Of a DNA stretch of 64,000 bases, positions 49,870 to 57,841 are shown piece by piece. How positions within the stretch are numbered: the first letter of the stretch is position 1; each line of letters starts with the position of its first letter. Source of the stretch: Lacisediminihabitans sp040549465 (GTDB taxonomy: Bacteria; Actinomycetota; Actinomycetes; Actinomycetales; Microbacteriaceae). The stretch covers positions 1 to 64,000 of the forward strand of contig NZ_JBEPTL010000017.1 of assembly GCF_040549465.1 (NCBI RefSeq), in the 5' to 3' direction. A program made the position numbers and the translations under genes. Below the pieces are notes generated by a model. That model was not told the DNA's origin. It saw only the letters and a list, made by a program, of their open reading frames with translations, and did not search any database.

Positions 49870-51176
49870 CACGCCGTCGCATGCCGCGCGCAGCCCTCGC
49901 GATCGGCCTCGCCGTATTCCTCACGCTGGCCGGCACGAGCGTTGCGTCAGCACTCTGGAACGCGAGCGCGACAGCGGTGACGGGTTCTGCCACAGCGGGA
50001 AAGTTGACCTTCACGCAGGCGGGAACTTCGGCGCTCGCGAAGACCTACACGCCCTCGGATCTTGTCGCTGTCGCGCCGATCACCGTGAAGAACGGCGGGA
50101 CCATCGCCAACACTTTCACCCTGCGCATCGCCGGATCCAACGGCAACAATCTGACCAATGCGATCACCCTCTCCGGCTGGTCGGTCGTCTCCACCGCCGC
50201 CTGCACGCCGACCCCACCCAACGGCGCGACGGTGCTCACCGGACCGAGCCTCACCACGGGGATCACGTTCTCCGGGGCGCAACTCACGGCCGGTTCCTCA
50301 GTTTTCTACTGCATCACAACCTCTGTGCAGTCCGCCAAGAGCGACAGTGTCGCCCCGGCCATTGTCACCGTGATCCTCACCTCCGCGGTCGGAAACTGGA
50401 ACTCGAACTCGACTACGACGGCCAGCCAGCAGGTGCAGGCCGCCGATACGACCGCGCCCAGTGCGCCGACGAATGTCGCGGCATCCGGCACCACCGCTTC
50501 GCAGACCACTCTCAGCTGGACGGCCTCTACCGATAACGTCGGGGTCACCGGTTACGACGTCTACCGGTACGGGATCAAGATCGGCTCCACCACGGGCACC
50601 ACCTACACGGACACGGGGCTCGCGCGCGACACGGCCTACAGCTATACCGTGATCGCTCGCGACGCGGCCGGCAACTCCTCCGCTGCGTCCACCACCGCGA
50701 CCACCACGACGCCGACAATGACCGCCGGCGGCCGCTACCAGATCAGCGTGCCGAACAGCGGCCTGTGCATCGACGCGGGACCCGCCGGTGCCGCCGGCGA
50801 TGGTACGCCGCTCGCGATCGTCGCCTGTGCAACCGGTCGAGTGCAGACCTGGCAGTTCGCCACCGCTGCCACGGCCAACTACTACCAGGTGCAGGCCAAC
50901 CCCTCGACGACGCTTGCCTGGGAGGTGGACAACAGCGGCGGTCTCGGCCAGAACAATTACCAGAAGGCCCAGCTCTGGTCTTACGGCGGAGGGGCCAACC
51001 AGCAGTGGCAGGCCGTCTCCGAGGGCGTCGGCACCGGCAAAGTGCACTTCCTGAGCCTGAACAGCGGCAAATGTCTCGACATTCCGAACGCCAACATCAC
51101 GTCGGGCGCCCAGTTGCAGCAGTATGACTGCAACAGCACAGTCGCGCAGACCTTCCTCATGACGCAGCTGCCGTGA
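49866..51176 (+). CDS. SipW-dependent exported protein (3) with FN3 and ricin-type lectin domains
   Basis: The 436-residue protein starts with the alternate signal peptide (LAVFLTLAGTSVASALWNASATAV), followed by a domain paralogous to the previous gene, with matching cysteines. Next comes a fibronectin type III domain (about 195-280: APSAPTNVAASG...TGYDVYRYGIKIG). The C-terminal beta-trefoil has ricin-type QxW-like repeats (GRVQTWQF, GANQQWQA, VAQTFLM) at about 285-436 and binds sugars in other proteins. An adhesive tip or surface lectin is likely. It is coupled to its neighbours by 4-bp overlaps on both sides. Confidence 0.82.
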   Translation: MTRRRMPRAALAIGLAVFLTLAGTSVASALWNASATAVTGSATAGKLTFTQAGTSALAKTYTPSDLVAVAPITVKNGGTIANTFTLRIAGSNGNNLTNAITLSGWSVVSTAACTPTPPNGATVLTGPSLTTGITFSGAQLTAGSSVFYCITTSVQSAKSDSVAPAIVTVILTSAVGNWNSNSTTTASQQVQAADTTAPSAPTNVAASGTTASQTTLSWTASTDNVGVTGYDVYRYGIKIGSTTGTTYTDTGLARDTAYSYTVIARDAAGNSSAASTTATTTTPTMTAGGRYQISVPNSGLCIDAGPAGAAGDGTPLAIVACATGRVQTWQFATAATANYYQVQANPSTTLAWEVDNSGGLGQNNYQKAQLWSYGGGANQQWQAVSEGVGTGKVHFLSLNSGKCLDIPNANITSGAQLQQYDCNSTVAQTFLMTQLP

Positions 51177-51874
51177 GGCGGCGTCGAGCGGCTATCGCCG
51201 CAGTGACGCTCGCCGTGATCGTGATGCTCGGTGCGGGTATTGCGCCGGCATCAGCGGCGACCGACAGCGTGCTGCTCAGTCGCGACGGCATCCACTATTC
51301 GACTTCGCTGAGCGGCGGCCTCTTCGACGGCGCAGCGGCGCTCATTCCCGGTCATTCGGTGAGCACCGAACTGTGGATCAAGAATCCCACGGCCGCGCCG
51401 GCTTCGGTGCGAGTCAGTGTGCAGGGGGTGAACGCCTCATCTCCGGCGTTCGCGACAGGGGTCGCATTGAGCACAGCGAGTTCACTGGTCGCGGCGAAGG
51501 CGTCCGCCGAGCCGCTCGTTGACGTACGGCGATGTGATGTGCTGACGTCAGTTCCGCGGCTCGCACCAGGGGCGGTAATGCAGATTGCCCTCACTTTCAC
51601 CATGGATGACATGGTGGGCACCGTCGCTCAGACTGACAGTGTGGGACTCGACCTGCTCGTCGCGCTCCGCGACGCCCAGGCCGGGCCCTTCGCCGCATCC
51701 GCGTGCGATGATGACGGGGTGGTCGTCGCCTCGAACAGCAAACAGCTCGGAACCATCGCCTACACCGGTACTGAGCTCCCAGTGCCGCTGATCATCGCCG
51801 CAGGCCCGATGCTCGGTGTCGGGATCTTCCTCGTCGGACGTCGACGTCGCCGGGCGGACGATGGACATCACTAG
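51173..51874 (+). CDS. Sec-exported surface protein with a sortase-like C-terminal anchor
   Basis: The 233-residue protein has a classical signal peptide (MRRRRAAIAAVTLAVIVMLGAGIAPASA, cleavable at A-x-A), a beta-rich domain of about 150 residues and the C-terminal sequence TIAYTGTELP. A hydrophobic helix (VPLIIAAGPMLGVGIFLVG) and RRRRR complete the tail. I-A-Y-T-G resembles the LAxTG signal of actinobacterial class E sortases, so it may be the wall anchor for the fibre proteins; a simple membrane anchor is the alternative. The GTG overlaps the preceding stop and the 3' end overlaps sipW by 14 bp. Confidence 0.72.
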   Translation: MRRRRAAIAAVTLAVIVMLGAGIAPASAATDSVLLSRDGIHYSTSLSGGLFDGAAALIPGHSVSTELWIKNPTAAPASVRVSVQGVNASSPAFATGVALSTASSLVAAKASAEPLVDVRRCDVLTSVPRLAPGAVMQIALTFTMDDMVGTVAQTDSVGLDLLVALRDAQAGPFAASACDDDGVVVASNSKQLGTIAYTGTELPVPLIIAAGPMLGVGIFLVGRRRRRADDGHH

Positions 51875-52451
51875 GGCGCAGGCGCGACGCGATCGTGAGA
51901 AGGGTCTGTGGCACTACATCGGCCTGGCTCTCAGCGGCGCGCTGCTGCTGCTCGTGATCGCTATGGCGCTACTGGTGATCGTGATTCCCAAGGTTGCCGG
52001 CGGCATCCCGCTCACCGTGTTGACCAGTTCGATGATCCCGCACTATCCGCCGGGAACCCTCCTAGTCGATCGGCCGGTCGACCCGAAGGATCTCAGGGTC
52101 GGTGACGTGGCGACCTACCAGATCGAGTCGGGCAGGCCGGGCGTCATCACCCATCGAATCGTCGCCATCCATTCCTCCTCCGACGGGTCGCGTACCTTCC
52201 AGTTCAAGGGCGACAACAACAGCCAGCCGGATGTCGACAACGTTATCGAGAAACAGATCCAGGGCACCGTTTGGTATTCGCTTCCGTTTATCGGCTACGT
52301 CAATAACGCCGTCAACGGTGAGAGCCGCAACTGGATCGTGCCTGTGCTGGCCGGACTGCTTTTCGTCTACGCCGGATTCACCGTCGCGAGTGCGATCGTC
52401 GGGTCACGTCGGAAACGCCGTGCGAAGCCTGGCACGATCGACGAGCGGTGA
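51861..52451 (+). CDS. sipW: ER-type signal peptidase SipW
   Basis: The 196-residue S26B peptidase has two helices (about 25-52 and 160-180), the catalytic Ser in VLTSSMIPHYPPGTLLVD, and His in place of the usual Lys in VITHRIVAIHS. The Asp region FKGDNNSQPD is present. This is the Ser/His (ER/archaeal) type that processes TasA-like proteins in Bacillus, rather than the Ser/Lys LepB at 20544. The ATG at 51861 was chosen since it begins a typical sequence; a frame from 51816 lies within the preceding gene. It closes the operon. Confidence 0.88.
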   Translation: MDITRAQARRDREKGLWHYIGLALSGALLLLVIAMALLVIVIPKVAGGIPLTVLTSSMIPHYPPGTLLVDRPVDPKDLRVGDVATYQIESGRPGVITHRIVAIHSSSDGSRTFQFKGDNNSQPDVDNVIEKQIQGTVWYSLPFIGYVNNAVNGESRNWIVPVLAGLLFVYAGFTVASAIVGSRRKRRAKPGTIDER

Positions 52452-52500
52452 ACCGGATGCCGAGGCCGTCAGTGTGCCGGTCGCGGGAGTGCTGCCACGC

Positions 52501-54540
52501 TCAGTTCGCCCGGAACAGCTGCATCGACGCTGGCGCGAGCTTCAACTCGGTGGTCGGCGCATGGATCTCCTTCGGCGCGTGGTCGTCGGCGCTGTTCCAC
52601 AGCAGCTCGTAGGAGATAACCCCCTCGTGCTCCGGCAGGCAGACGGTCTCCTCGACCTCGAGGCCATGCACGATCAGCAGGATGCGGTTGAACTCCTCGA
52701 ATTCGGGGGTCGAGGCCGCGAGGTACTGCAGCGTGCGCTCGGCGGGGGAGTCCCAGTCGGTGATGGACATCGACAGGCCCTCCTTGTTGAACCAGTCCAT
52801 CTGGGTGGCGGAGGGCACCGTCTCGCCGAAGATCCCGAAGCGCACGGGTCTCAGGGCCGGGTTCTCGCGGCGCAGGCGCAGTAGCTTCTGCGAGACCAGC
52901 AGCAGGTCGTCCTGCCAGTCCCCGTGTTCCCACGGCAGCCAGGTCAGCTCGCTGTCGTGACAGTAGGCGTTGTTGTTGCCGCGCTGGCTGCGTCCGAACT
53001 CGTCGCCGGCAGTGATCATCGGCAGGCCGGCCGAGAGCAGTAGCGTCCCGAGCAGGTTGCGGGTCGCCTTCTCGCGCGCTCGCAGGATGGTCGCGTCATG
53101 GCTCGGACCTTCGACGCCATAGTTGAACGAGTGGTTGTTGTCGGTGCCATCACGGTTGTTCTCGCCGTTGCCGAGATTGTGCTTCTGGTTGTAGGCAGTG
53201 AGGTCGGCGAGGGTGAATCCGTCATGGGCGGTGACGAAGTTGACGGACGCGAGTGGCCCACGTTGCTGTGAGAACACGCCCGCCGAGCCGGAGAGCTTCG
53301 CGGCCAGCTGCCCGATCCCAATAGGTGTCTCGCCGCTTGCCCGCGCGGAACCGATGTCGGTGAGCCAGAAGTCGCGAGCCCGGTCGCGGTAGTCGTCATT
53401 CCATTCTGACCAGCCGTCGGGAAAATTGCCGACCTGCCAGCCGCCCATGCCGACATCCCACGGCTCGGCGATCATCTTGACATCGGCGAGGGCGGGATCG
53501 CCGACGATCGCCTCGAGGAGCGGATGATGCCGGTCGAACTCGACCCGGTCGTCACGTCCGAGGGTGGCGGCCAGATCGAAGCGGAAGCCGTCGACCTGCA
53601 CCTCGTTGGCCCAGTAACGCAGGGAGTCGAGCGCGAGGCGCTGGGCGGCGGGCTGGGAGAAATCGACGGTGTTGCCGCATCCGGTCACATCGATGTAGTT
53701 GCCTTTGGCATCCTGCCGGTAATAGGAGGCATTGTCGAGGCCGCGCAGCGAGGTGGTCGGACCATCGACGCCCTCCTCGGCTGTGTGGTTGAAGACGACG
53801 TCGAGGATCACCTCGAGTCCGGCCTCGTGCAGCAGTTTCACCATGCCCTTGAACTCGCGCAGCACGGCACCGGCGCCCCCGAACTGCGCCTGACGCGAGG
53901 CGTAAGCGGCGTGCGGCGTGAAGAAGTTGAGGGTGTTGTAGCCCCAGTAGTTCATCAGGCCCTGCTTCACCAGGCGCTGCTCGCTGACGAACTGGTGCAC
54001 CGGAAGCAGCTGGATCGCGGTGACGCCGAGATCCTTCAGGTAGTCGATCGCCCTCTCATTGGCGAGGCCGGCGTAGGTGCCGCGCAGTTCCTCTGGAACG
54101 GCGGTGTTGAGCTTGGAGATGCCTTTCGCGTGCGCCTCGTAGAGCACTGTGTGATCGAGCGGCGTGTTCGGTTTCGTCACGCCTGACCAGTCGAAAGCGT
54201 CATCCTGAACATAGGAGCGCCACTCGCCGGATGCCGTTCTGGCCAGGCCTCGCGAGTAGGGGTCGATCAGGTGCAGCGTCGAGTCGAATCTGTGCGTGGG
54301 GCCTGTCGGCCCGGTTGCGCGCAGTGAATACCGGGTTCCCGCGACGAGGGCTGAGGATTTTCCCGACCAGACGCCGCCGGCATCCTTCACCAGCTGGATG
54401 CTGTCGGCCACCCAGTTCGGATCCTTCTCGCCGAAGATGCAGAGCTCGATTGCCGTCGCATTCGCCGACCAGACTCGAAGCTCGCCGCCGGTTGCTGTGA
54501 CGCGGACGCCGAGGTTGGTCAGTGGGTCGATCGTAGGCAC
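52501..54540 (-). CDS. glgX: Glycogen debranching enzyme GlgX
   Basis: GlgX hydrolyses alpha-1,6 branches left by phosphorylase. The 679-residue GH13 enzyme has an N-terminal CBM48-like part (GVRVTATGGELRVWSANATAIELCIF), the nucleophile Asp in GFRFDLAATLGRD, the acid Glu in VKMIAEPWDVG, and NFVTAHDGFTLADL. I used the GTG at 54540, preceded by TACTCT and 7 nt; the frame to 54603 would overlap iscS. It is separated from glgP by the SipW island and faces it convergently. Confidence 0.94.
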   Translation of the reverse strand: MPTIDPLTNLGVRVTATGGELRVWSANATAIELCIFGEKDPNWVADSIQLVKDAGGVWSGKSSALVAGTRYSLRATGPTGPTHRFDSTLHLIDPYSRGLARTASGEWRSYVQDDAFDWSGVTKPNTPLDHTVLYEAHAKGISKLNTAVPEELRGTYAGLANERAIDYLKDLGVTAIQLLPVHQFVSEQRLVKQGLMNYWGYNTLNFFTPHAAYASRQAQFGGAGAVLREFKGMVKLLHEAGLEVILDVVFNHTAEEGVDGPTTSLRGLDNASYYRQDAKGNYIDVTGCGNTVDFSQPAAQRLALDSLRYWANEVQVDGFRFDLAATLGRDDRVEFDRHHPLLEAIVGDPALADVKMIAEPWDVGMGGWQVGNFPDGWSEWNDDYRDRARDFWLTDIGSARASGETPIGIGQLAAKLSGSAGVFSQQRGPLASVNFVTAHDGFTLADLTAYNQKHNLGNGENNRDGTDNNHSFNYGVEGPSHDATILRAREKATRNLLGTLLLSAGLPMITAGDEFGRSQRGNNNAYCHDSELTWLPWEHGDWQDDLLLVSQKLLRLRRENPALRPVRFGIFGETVPSATQMDWFNKEGLSMSITDWDSPAERTLQYLAASTPEFEEFNRILLIVHGLEVEETVCLPEHEGVISYELLWNSADDHAPKEIHAPTTELKLAPASMQLFRAN

Positions 54541-54595
54541 GCGTTCTAGAGTAATCAGTGCGTGAGTCACGCTTGTTACACGCGTCAGGAGCACG

Positions 54596-55759
54596 GTGGC
54601 CATCTACCTCGATCATGCGGCGACCACGCCGATGCTGCCCGAGGCGATCGAGGCCTACACCTCCGCCCTCGGGATCGTCGGCAATCCGTCTTCGATCCAC
54701 AGCCAGGGGCAGAACGCCAAGCGGATGCTGGAGGAGGCCCGCGAACAGGTCGCGCTGTCGCTCGGCTGCGATCCGATCGAGGTCGTGTTCACCTCCGGGG
54801 GAACCGAATCGGTGAACCTCGCGGTGAAGGGCCTCTACTGGGCCCGGAACACGGATGCCCCGCGCCGCCGCATCCTGGTCCCCCGGGGCGAACACCACGC
54901 CACCATCGACACCGTCGAGTGGCTGGAGCGCTACGAGGGCGCGATCCTCGAATGGGTTCCCCTCGACTCCCTCGGCAGGATCCGCCCGGACTCGCTGGCC
55001 GAGCTCATTCAGGCCCACGACGACATCGCCCTGATCACGCTTCTCTGGGCGAACAACGAGGTGGGCAGCATCCAGCCGGTCGCTTCGGTTGTCGAACTGG
55101 CGGCGGCCCACGGTATCCCGGTACACGCGGACGCTGTTTCGGCTTACCGCCACCTGCCCATCGATTTCGCCGCCTCCGGCCTCTCCGCGCTCTCCGTCTC
55201 CGCCCACAAGATCGGTGGACCGCTCGGCATCGGTGCGCTCGTGCTGTCCCGCGGCGCGACCATCGTCCCGCTGATCCACGGGGGAGGCCAACAGCGCGAC
55301 GTGCGGTCAGGCACCCAGGATGCGCCTGCCGCCATCTCGTTCGGGGTTGCGGCGCGGCATCCGGCCCCGCGGCTGTCGGCCCTGCGCGACCGGGTGATCG
55401 CCGGGGTACAGGAGGCTGTGCCGTCCGCGATCCTGCGCGGCGACCCCGTCGACCGGCTGGACAACAACGCGCATTTCACCTTTCCTGGCTGCGAGGGCGA
55501 CTCCCTGCTGTTCTTGCTGGATGCCGCCGGCGTTTCGGTCTCGACGGGATCGGCCTGCCAGGCCGGCATTCCCGAGGCCTCGCACGTGCTGCTCGCCATG
55601 GGACTCAGCGATAGCGAGGCGCGCGGGGCACTGCGGATCACCGTGGGACACACGACGACGGAGGCCGACGTCGGCGCTTTTCTGGCCGCGTTACCGGATG
55701 CGGTCGCTCGCGCCAGCCGTGCAGGGCTCTCTGATCGCACGGTGTCGATCGGCCGCTGA
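54596..55759 (+). CDS. iscS: Cysteine desulfurase (IscS/NifS family)
   Basis: The 387-residue PLP enzyme transfers sulfur from cysteine; with the nearby mnmA it probably supplies tRNA 2-thiouridylation. K205 in SVSAHKIGGPLG binds PLP, and C321 in STGSACQAGIPEASHVL is the sulfur acceptor. In the usual H-x-D-A-x-Q motif the sequence here reads HADAVSAY, so Ser replaces the conserved Gln that touches PLP O3'. AGGAG lies 6 nt before the GTG. The 56-bp gap to glgX holds divergent promoters. Confidence 0.92.
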   Translation: MAIYLDHAATTPMLPEAIEAYTSALGIVGNPSSIHSQGQNAKRMLEEAREQVALSLGCDPIEVVFTSGGTESVNLAVKGLYWARNTDAPRRRILVPRGEHHATIDTVEWLERYEGAILEWVPLDSLGRIRPDSLAELIQAHDDIALITLLWANNEVGSIQPVASVVELAAAHGIPVHADAVSAYRHLPIDFAASGLSALSVSAHKIGGPLGIGALVLSRGATIVPLIHGGGQQRDVRSGTQDAPAAISFGVAARHPAPRLSALRDRVIAGVQEAVPSAILRGDPVDRLDNNAHFTFPGCEGDSLLFLLDAAGVSVSTGSACQAGIPEASHVLLAMGLSDSEARGALRITVGHTTTEADVGAFLAALPDAVARASRAGLSDRTVSIGR

Positions 55760-55812
55760 CCGCTCTCTGGCGTACTGCCTTCGGTATCTCCAGGTGCCCG
55801 GAATCCCAGCAC

Positions 55813-55860
55813 TTGCCACTTTCCGTGGTCTGAGGGCGCTGAGACCACACAAACTGGCAA
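55813..55860. repeat. Interrupted palindrome downstream of iscS
   Basis: GTGGTCT (55825-55831) pairs with AGACCAC (55842-55848), and the outer TTGCCA (55813-55818) pairs with TGGCAA (55855-55860). It is about 50 bp after the iscS stop and may be its transcription end or part of the larger repeat that follows. Confidence 0.65.
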
Positions 55861-55933
55861 ATGGTGCGCCAGACAAGGGTGGTGGTGGCGAGATGGGCGA
55901 GCTGTGGTCGCCGCCGGTTTCGGTTCTTCTTGT

Positions 55934-56013
55934 GGAAATTCAGGACTTTGGTCGAGCGTGGTGGGCGAAAACGGCGATCTGCCGGTGTGCGATGACGGAA
56001 GTCCTGAATTTCC
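55934..56013. repeat. Long-loop inverted repeat (15-bp arms, 50-nt loop)
   Basis: GGAAATTCAGGACTT (55934-55948) is repeated as its exact reverse complement at 55999-56013. Total length is 80 bp, near that of the smc element (82) and the trmD-map element (88). The arm resembles that of the smc element (GAAA..CAGGA..T), and the loop also contains GCGAAAACGGCGATC. A dispersed palindromic family is likely. Confidence 0.78.
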
Positions 56014-56078
56014 AACGAGGGGTGAGGGGTGAGGGATGCCGTGGACCCGTGATATTCGACGCTCTTGCGCCGCCGCCG

Positions 56079-56104
56079 CACCTGTAATATTCTGCTGACA
56101 GGTG
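56079..56104 (+). promoter_or_regulatory. Promoter/operator of the HTH gene: CACCTGT...ACAGGTG around -10
   Basis: CACCTGT (56079-56085) and ACAGGTG (56098-56104) form a 7-bp inverted repeat with an 11-bp spacer. TAATAT (56085-56090) overlaps its left arm and is a very good -10 box. A repressor on this site would block the promoter, so autoregulation by the HTH protein is the simplest model. Confidence 0.65.
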
Positions 56105-56119
56105 CAAGGGATGGTGAAC

Positions 56120-56428
56120 ATGGATGCTTCGGAACTCAGCGGCAAACTCGCCGCCATCGCGAGCCCGCAGCGCATGCGGATCATCGCCCTGCTTACAGGC
56201 GAGACGCTCCACGTGAGCGAACTCGCCAGGCGCATGGAGATGTCGCGCGCCCTGCTCTACATGCATCTCACGAAGCTCGAGGAGGCCGGCTTCGTCGCGG
56301 GGCATCTCGAGCTGTCCGACGACGGCAAGGCCATGAAGTTCTTCGAGGTCCTCCCGTTTACCTTGACCGTCACCGCGAAGACGCTCGTCGGAGCCGTCGC
56401 CGCACACACAGAAAGCGAGAAAGTCTGA
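56120..56428 (+). CDS. ArsR-like winged-helix regulator
   Basis: The 102-residue protein, MDASELSGKLAAIASPQRMRIIALLTGETLHVSELARRMEMSRALLYMHLTKLEEAGFV..., has a compact winged helix of the ArsR/HTH_20 type. No metal-binding cysteines are present. I chose the ATG at 56120 with AAGGG 9 nt upstream; an ATG at 56111 and a GTG at 56102 are alternatives. Its stop overlaps the start of a small membrane protein by one base (TGATG), so the two probably act together. The palindromic promoter suggests self-repression. Confidence 0.8.
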   Translation: MDASELSGKLAAIASPQRMRIIALLTGETLHVSELARRMEMSRALLYMHLTKLEEAGFVAGHLELSDDGKAMKFFEVLPFTLTVTAKTLVGAVAAHTESEKV

Positions 56429-56661
56429 TGGATGCTGGAGCCGTTGCCACGCTGATCCCCGTCGTCGCCATCGCGGGAGGGATCACCTACGCGATCCTCT
56501 CCACGTACTGGAAGTCCAAAGAGAAGGTCGCCGGTTCATCGCCCGACCTGCGGGCGGCACTCGACGCCAACACCGCGGCGAGTCGCGCGATCCTCGAGCG
56601 CCTCGACAGCATCGAGGCTCGCCTCGGCACAGTCGAGAAGACGCTCACCGACATCCCCTAG
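56428..56661 (+). CDS. Small membrane protein with a coiled-coil tail
   Basis: The 77-residue protein has one hydrophobic helix (about 5-27, GAVATLIPVVAIAGGITYAILSTYW), a Lys/Ser/Pro linker and an amphipathic helix (ANTAASRAILERLDSIEARLGTVEKTL) suited to oligomerise. The family is not recognised. Co-translation with an HTH regulator suggests that it either responds to membrane state or is the regulated target. Similar two-gene units exist in other actinobacteria, as far as I recall. Confidence 0.7.
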   Translation: MDAGAVATLIPVVAIAGGITYAILSTYWKSKEKVAGSSPDLRAALDANTAASRAILERLDSIEARLGTVEKTLTDIP

Positions 56662-56700
56662 GCAGCCCGCGATCGAGCCGAAGGCATCCGCACCCGTGTT

Positions 56701-56706
56701 TAGACT
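56701..56706 (+). promoter_or_regulatory. -10 box of leaderless mnmA
   Basis: TAGACT, 6 nt (GGAACC), then the ATG at 56713. Confidence 0.55.
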
Positions 56707-56712
56707 GGAACC

Positions 56713-57825
56713 ATGAAGGTTTTGGCGGCAATGAGCGGGGGAGTGGACTCCGCGGTGGCTGCGGCACGCGCGGTCGAGGCCGGCCACGACGTCGTCGGTG
56801 TGCATCTGGCTCTGAGCCGTATGCCGGGCACGCTCCGCACCGGAAGCCGCGGATGCTGCACCATCGAAGACTCGATGGACGCCCAGCGAGCGGCCAACAT
56901 CATCGGCATCCCCTACTACGTCTGGGACTTCTCGGAGCGCTTCAAACTCGACGTGGTCGACGACTTCATCGCCGAATACGCGGCCGGCCGCACACCCAAC
57001 CCGTGCATGCGCTGCAACGAGCGCATCAAGTTCGCGGCGCTGCTCGAGAAGGCTCTCGACCTCGGATTCGATGCAGTCGCAACCGGTCATTACGCCTCGA
57101 TCCTCACGGACGCCGACGGCAATCGCGAGCTGCACCGTGCCGCGGCCTGGGCGAAGGACCAGTCCTACGTGCTCGGCGTGCTCACCACCGAGCAACTCGC
57201 CCACAGCATGTTTCCACTCGGGGCGACCCCGTCGAAGGCCGAGGTGCGTGCCGAGGCTGCCGAGCGTGGTTTCAGTGTGGCGAACAAGCCCGACTCCCAC
57301 GACATCTGCTTCATCCCGGATGGTGACACCCGCGGCTGGCTGGCAGAGCGCGTCGGCGCGGAGCAGGGCCGGATACTCGAGCGCGACGGTTCGATCGTCG
57401 GCAGCCACGAGGGAGCGCACGCCTTCACCGTCGGCCAGCGCAAGGGCCTGAATCTCGGCGTGCCGTCGGCGGATGGACGCCCACGTTTCGTCCTCGAGGT
57501 CAAGCCCGCTACCAACGAGGTCGTCGTCGGTCCGAAGGAGGCGCTCGACATCGCCGAGATCGCCGGATCGAAGTTCAGCTGGGCAGGGCTGCCGCCAGCC
57601 GACCCGTCCACACCGTTCGACTGCCACGTGCAGATTCGCGCGCACTCCGATCCGATGGCCGCTGTGGCGGTGCTGCGCGACGGTGAACTGGTGATCACCC
57701 CCGACGTGCCGCTCAACGGTGTCGCTCCCGGCCAGACCGCCGTCGTGTACGTCGGCACCAGGGTGCTCGGCCAGTGCACGATCGACCGCACCGTCAGCGC
57801 CGACTCGATGGTACGCACCGCCTGA
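56713..57825 (+). CDS. mnmA: tRNA-specific 2-thiouridylase MnmA
   Basis: MnmA puts sulfur on U34 of Lys, Glu and Gln tRNAs, using sulfur that starts at the cysteine desulfurase. The 370-residue protein has the PP-loop AMSGGVDSAVAA, the first catalytic cysteine in PNPCMRCNERIKF (C98 and C101) and the second in HDICFIPDGD, then the C-terminal beta barrel (GQRKGLNLG, VSADSMV). Length is normal. A leaderless promoter precedes it. A palindromic element follows the stop. Confidence 0.95.
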   Translation: MKVLAAMSGGVDSAVAAARAVEAGHDVVGVHLALSRMPGTLRTGSRGCCTIEDSMDAQRAANIIGIPYYVWDFSERFKLDVVDDFIAEYAAGRTPNPCMRCNERIKFAALLEKALDLGFDAVATGHYASILTDADGNRELHRAAAWAKDQSYVLGVLTTEQLAHSMFPLGATPSKAEVRAEAAERGFSVANKPDSHDICFIPDGDTRGWLAERVGAEQGRILERDGSIVGSHEGAHAFTVGQRKGLNLGVPSADGRPRFVLEVKPATNEVVVGPKEALDIAEIAGSKFSWAGLPPADPSTPFDCHVQIRAHSDPMAAVAVLRDGELVITPDVPLNGVAPGQTAVVYVGTRVLGQCTIDRTVSADSMVRTA

Positions 57826-57841
57826 TCTATCCGCGCGGCGA

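Larger units (their letters stand above)
55760..56119. other. 360-bp gene-free region with two palindromic elements
   Basis: The stretch between iscS and the small HTH gene holds no supported ORF. It contains the two inverted repeats listed separately and, at its right end, the palindromic promoter of the HTH gene. The flanks are pseudo-repetitive (GGTGGTGGTGG, GGGGTGAGGGGTGAGGG). Confidence 0.6.

Noticed and set aside
53524..54186. 220-residue open frame antisense to glgX
   Set aside because: It sits opposite a certain gene, and the Val/Glu/Gly-rich product has no domain.
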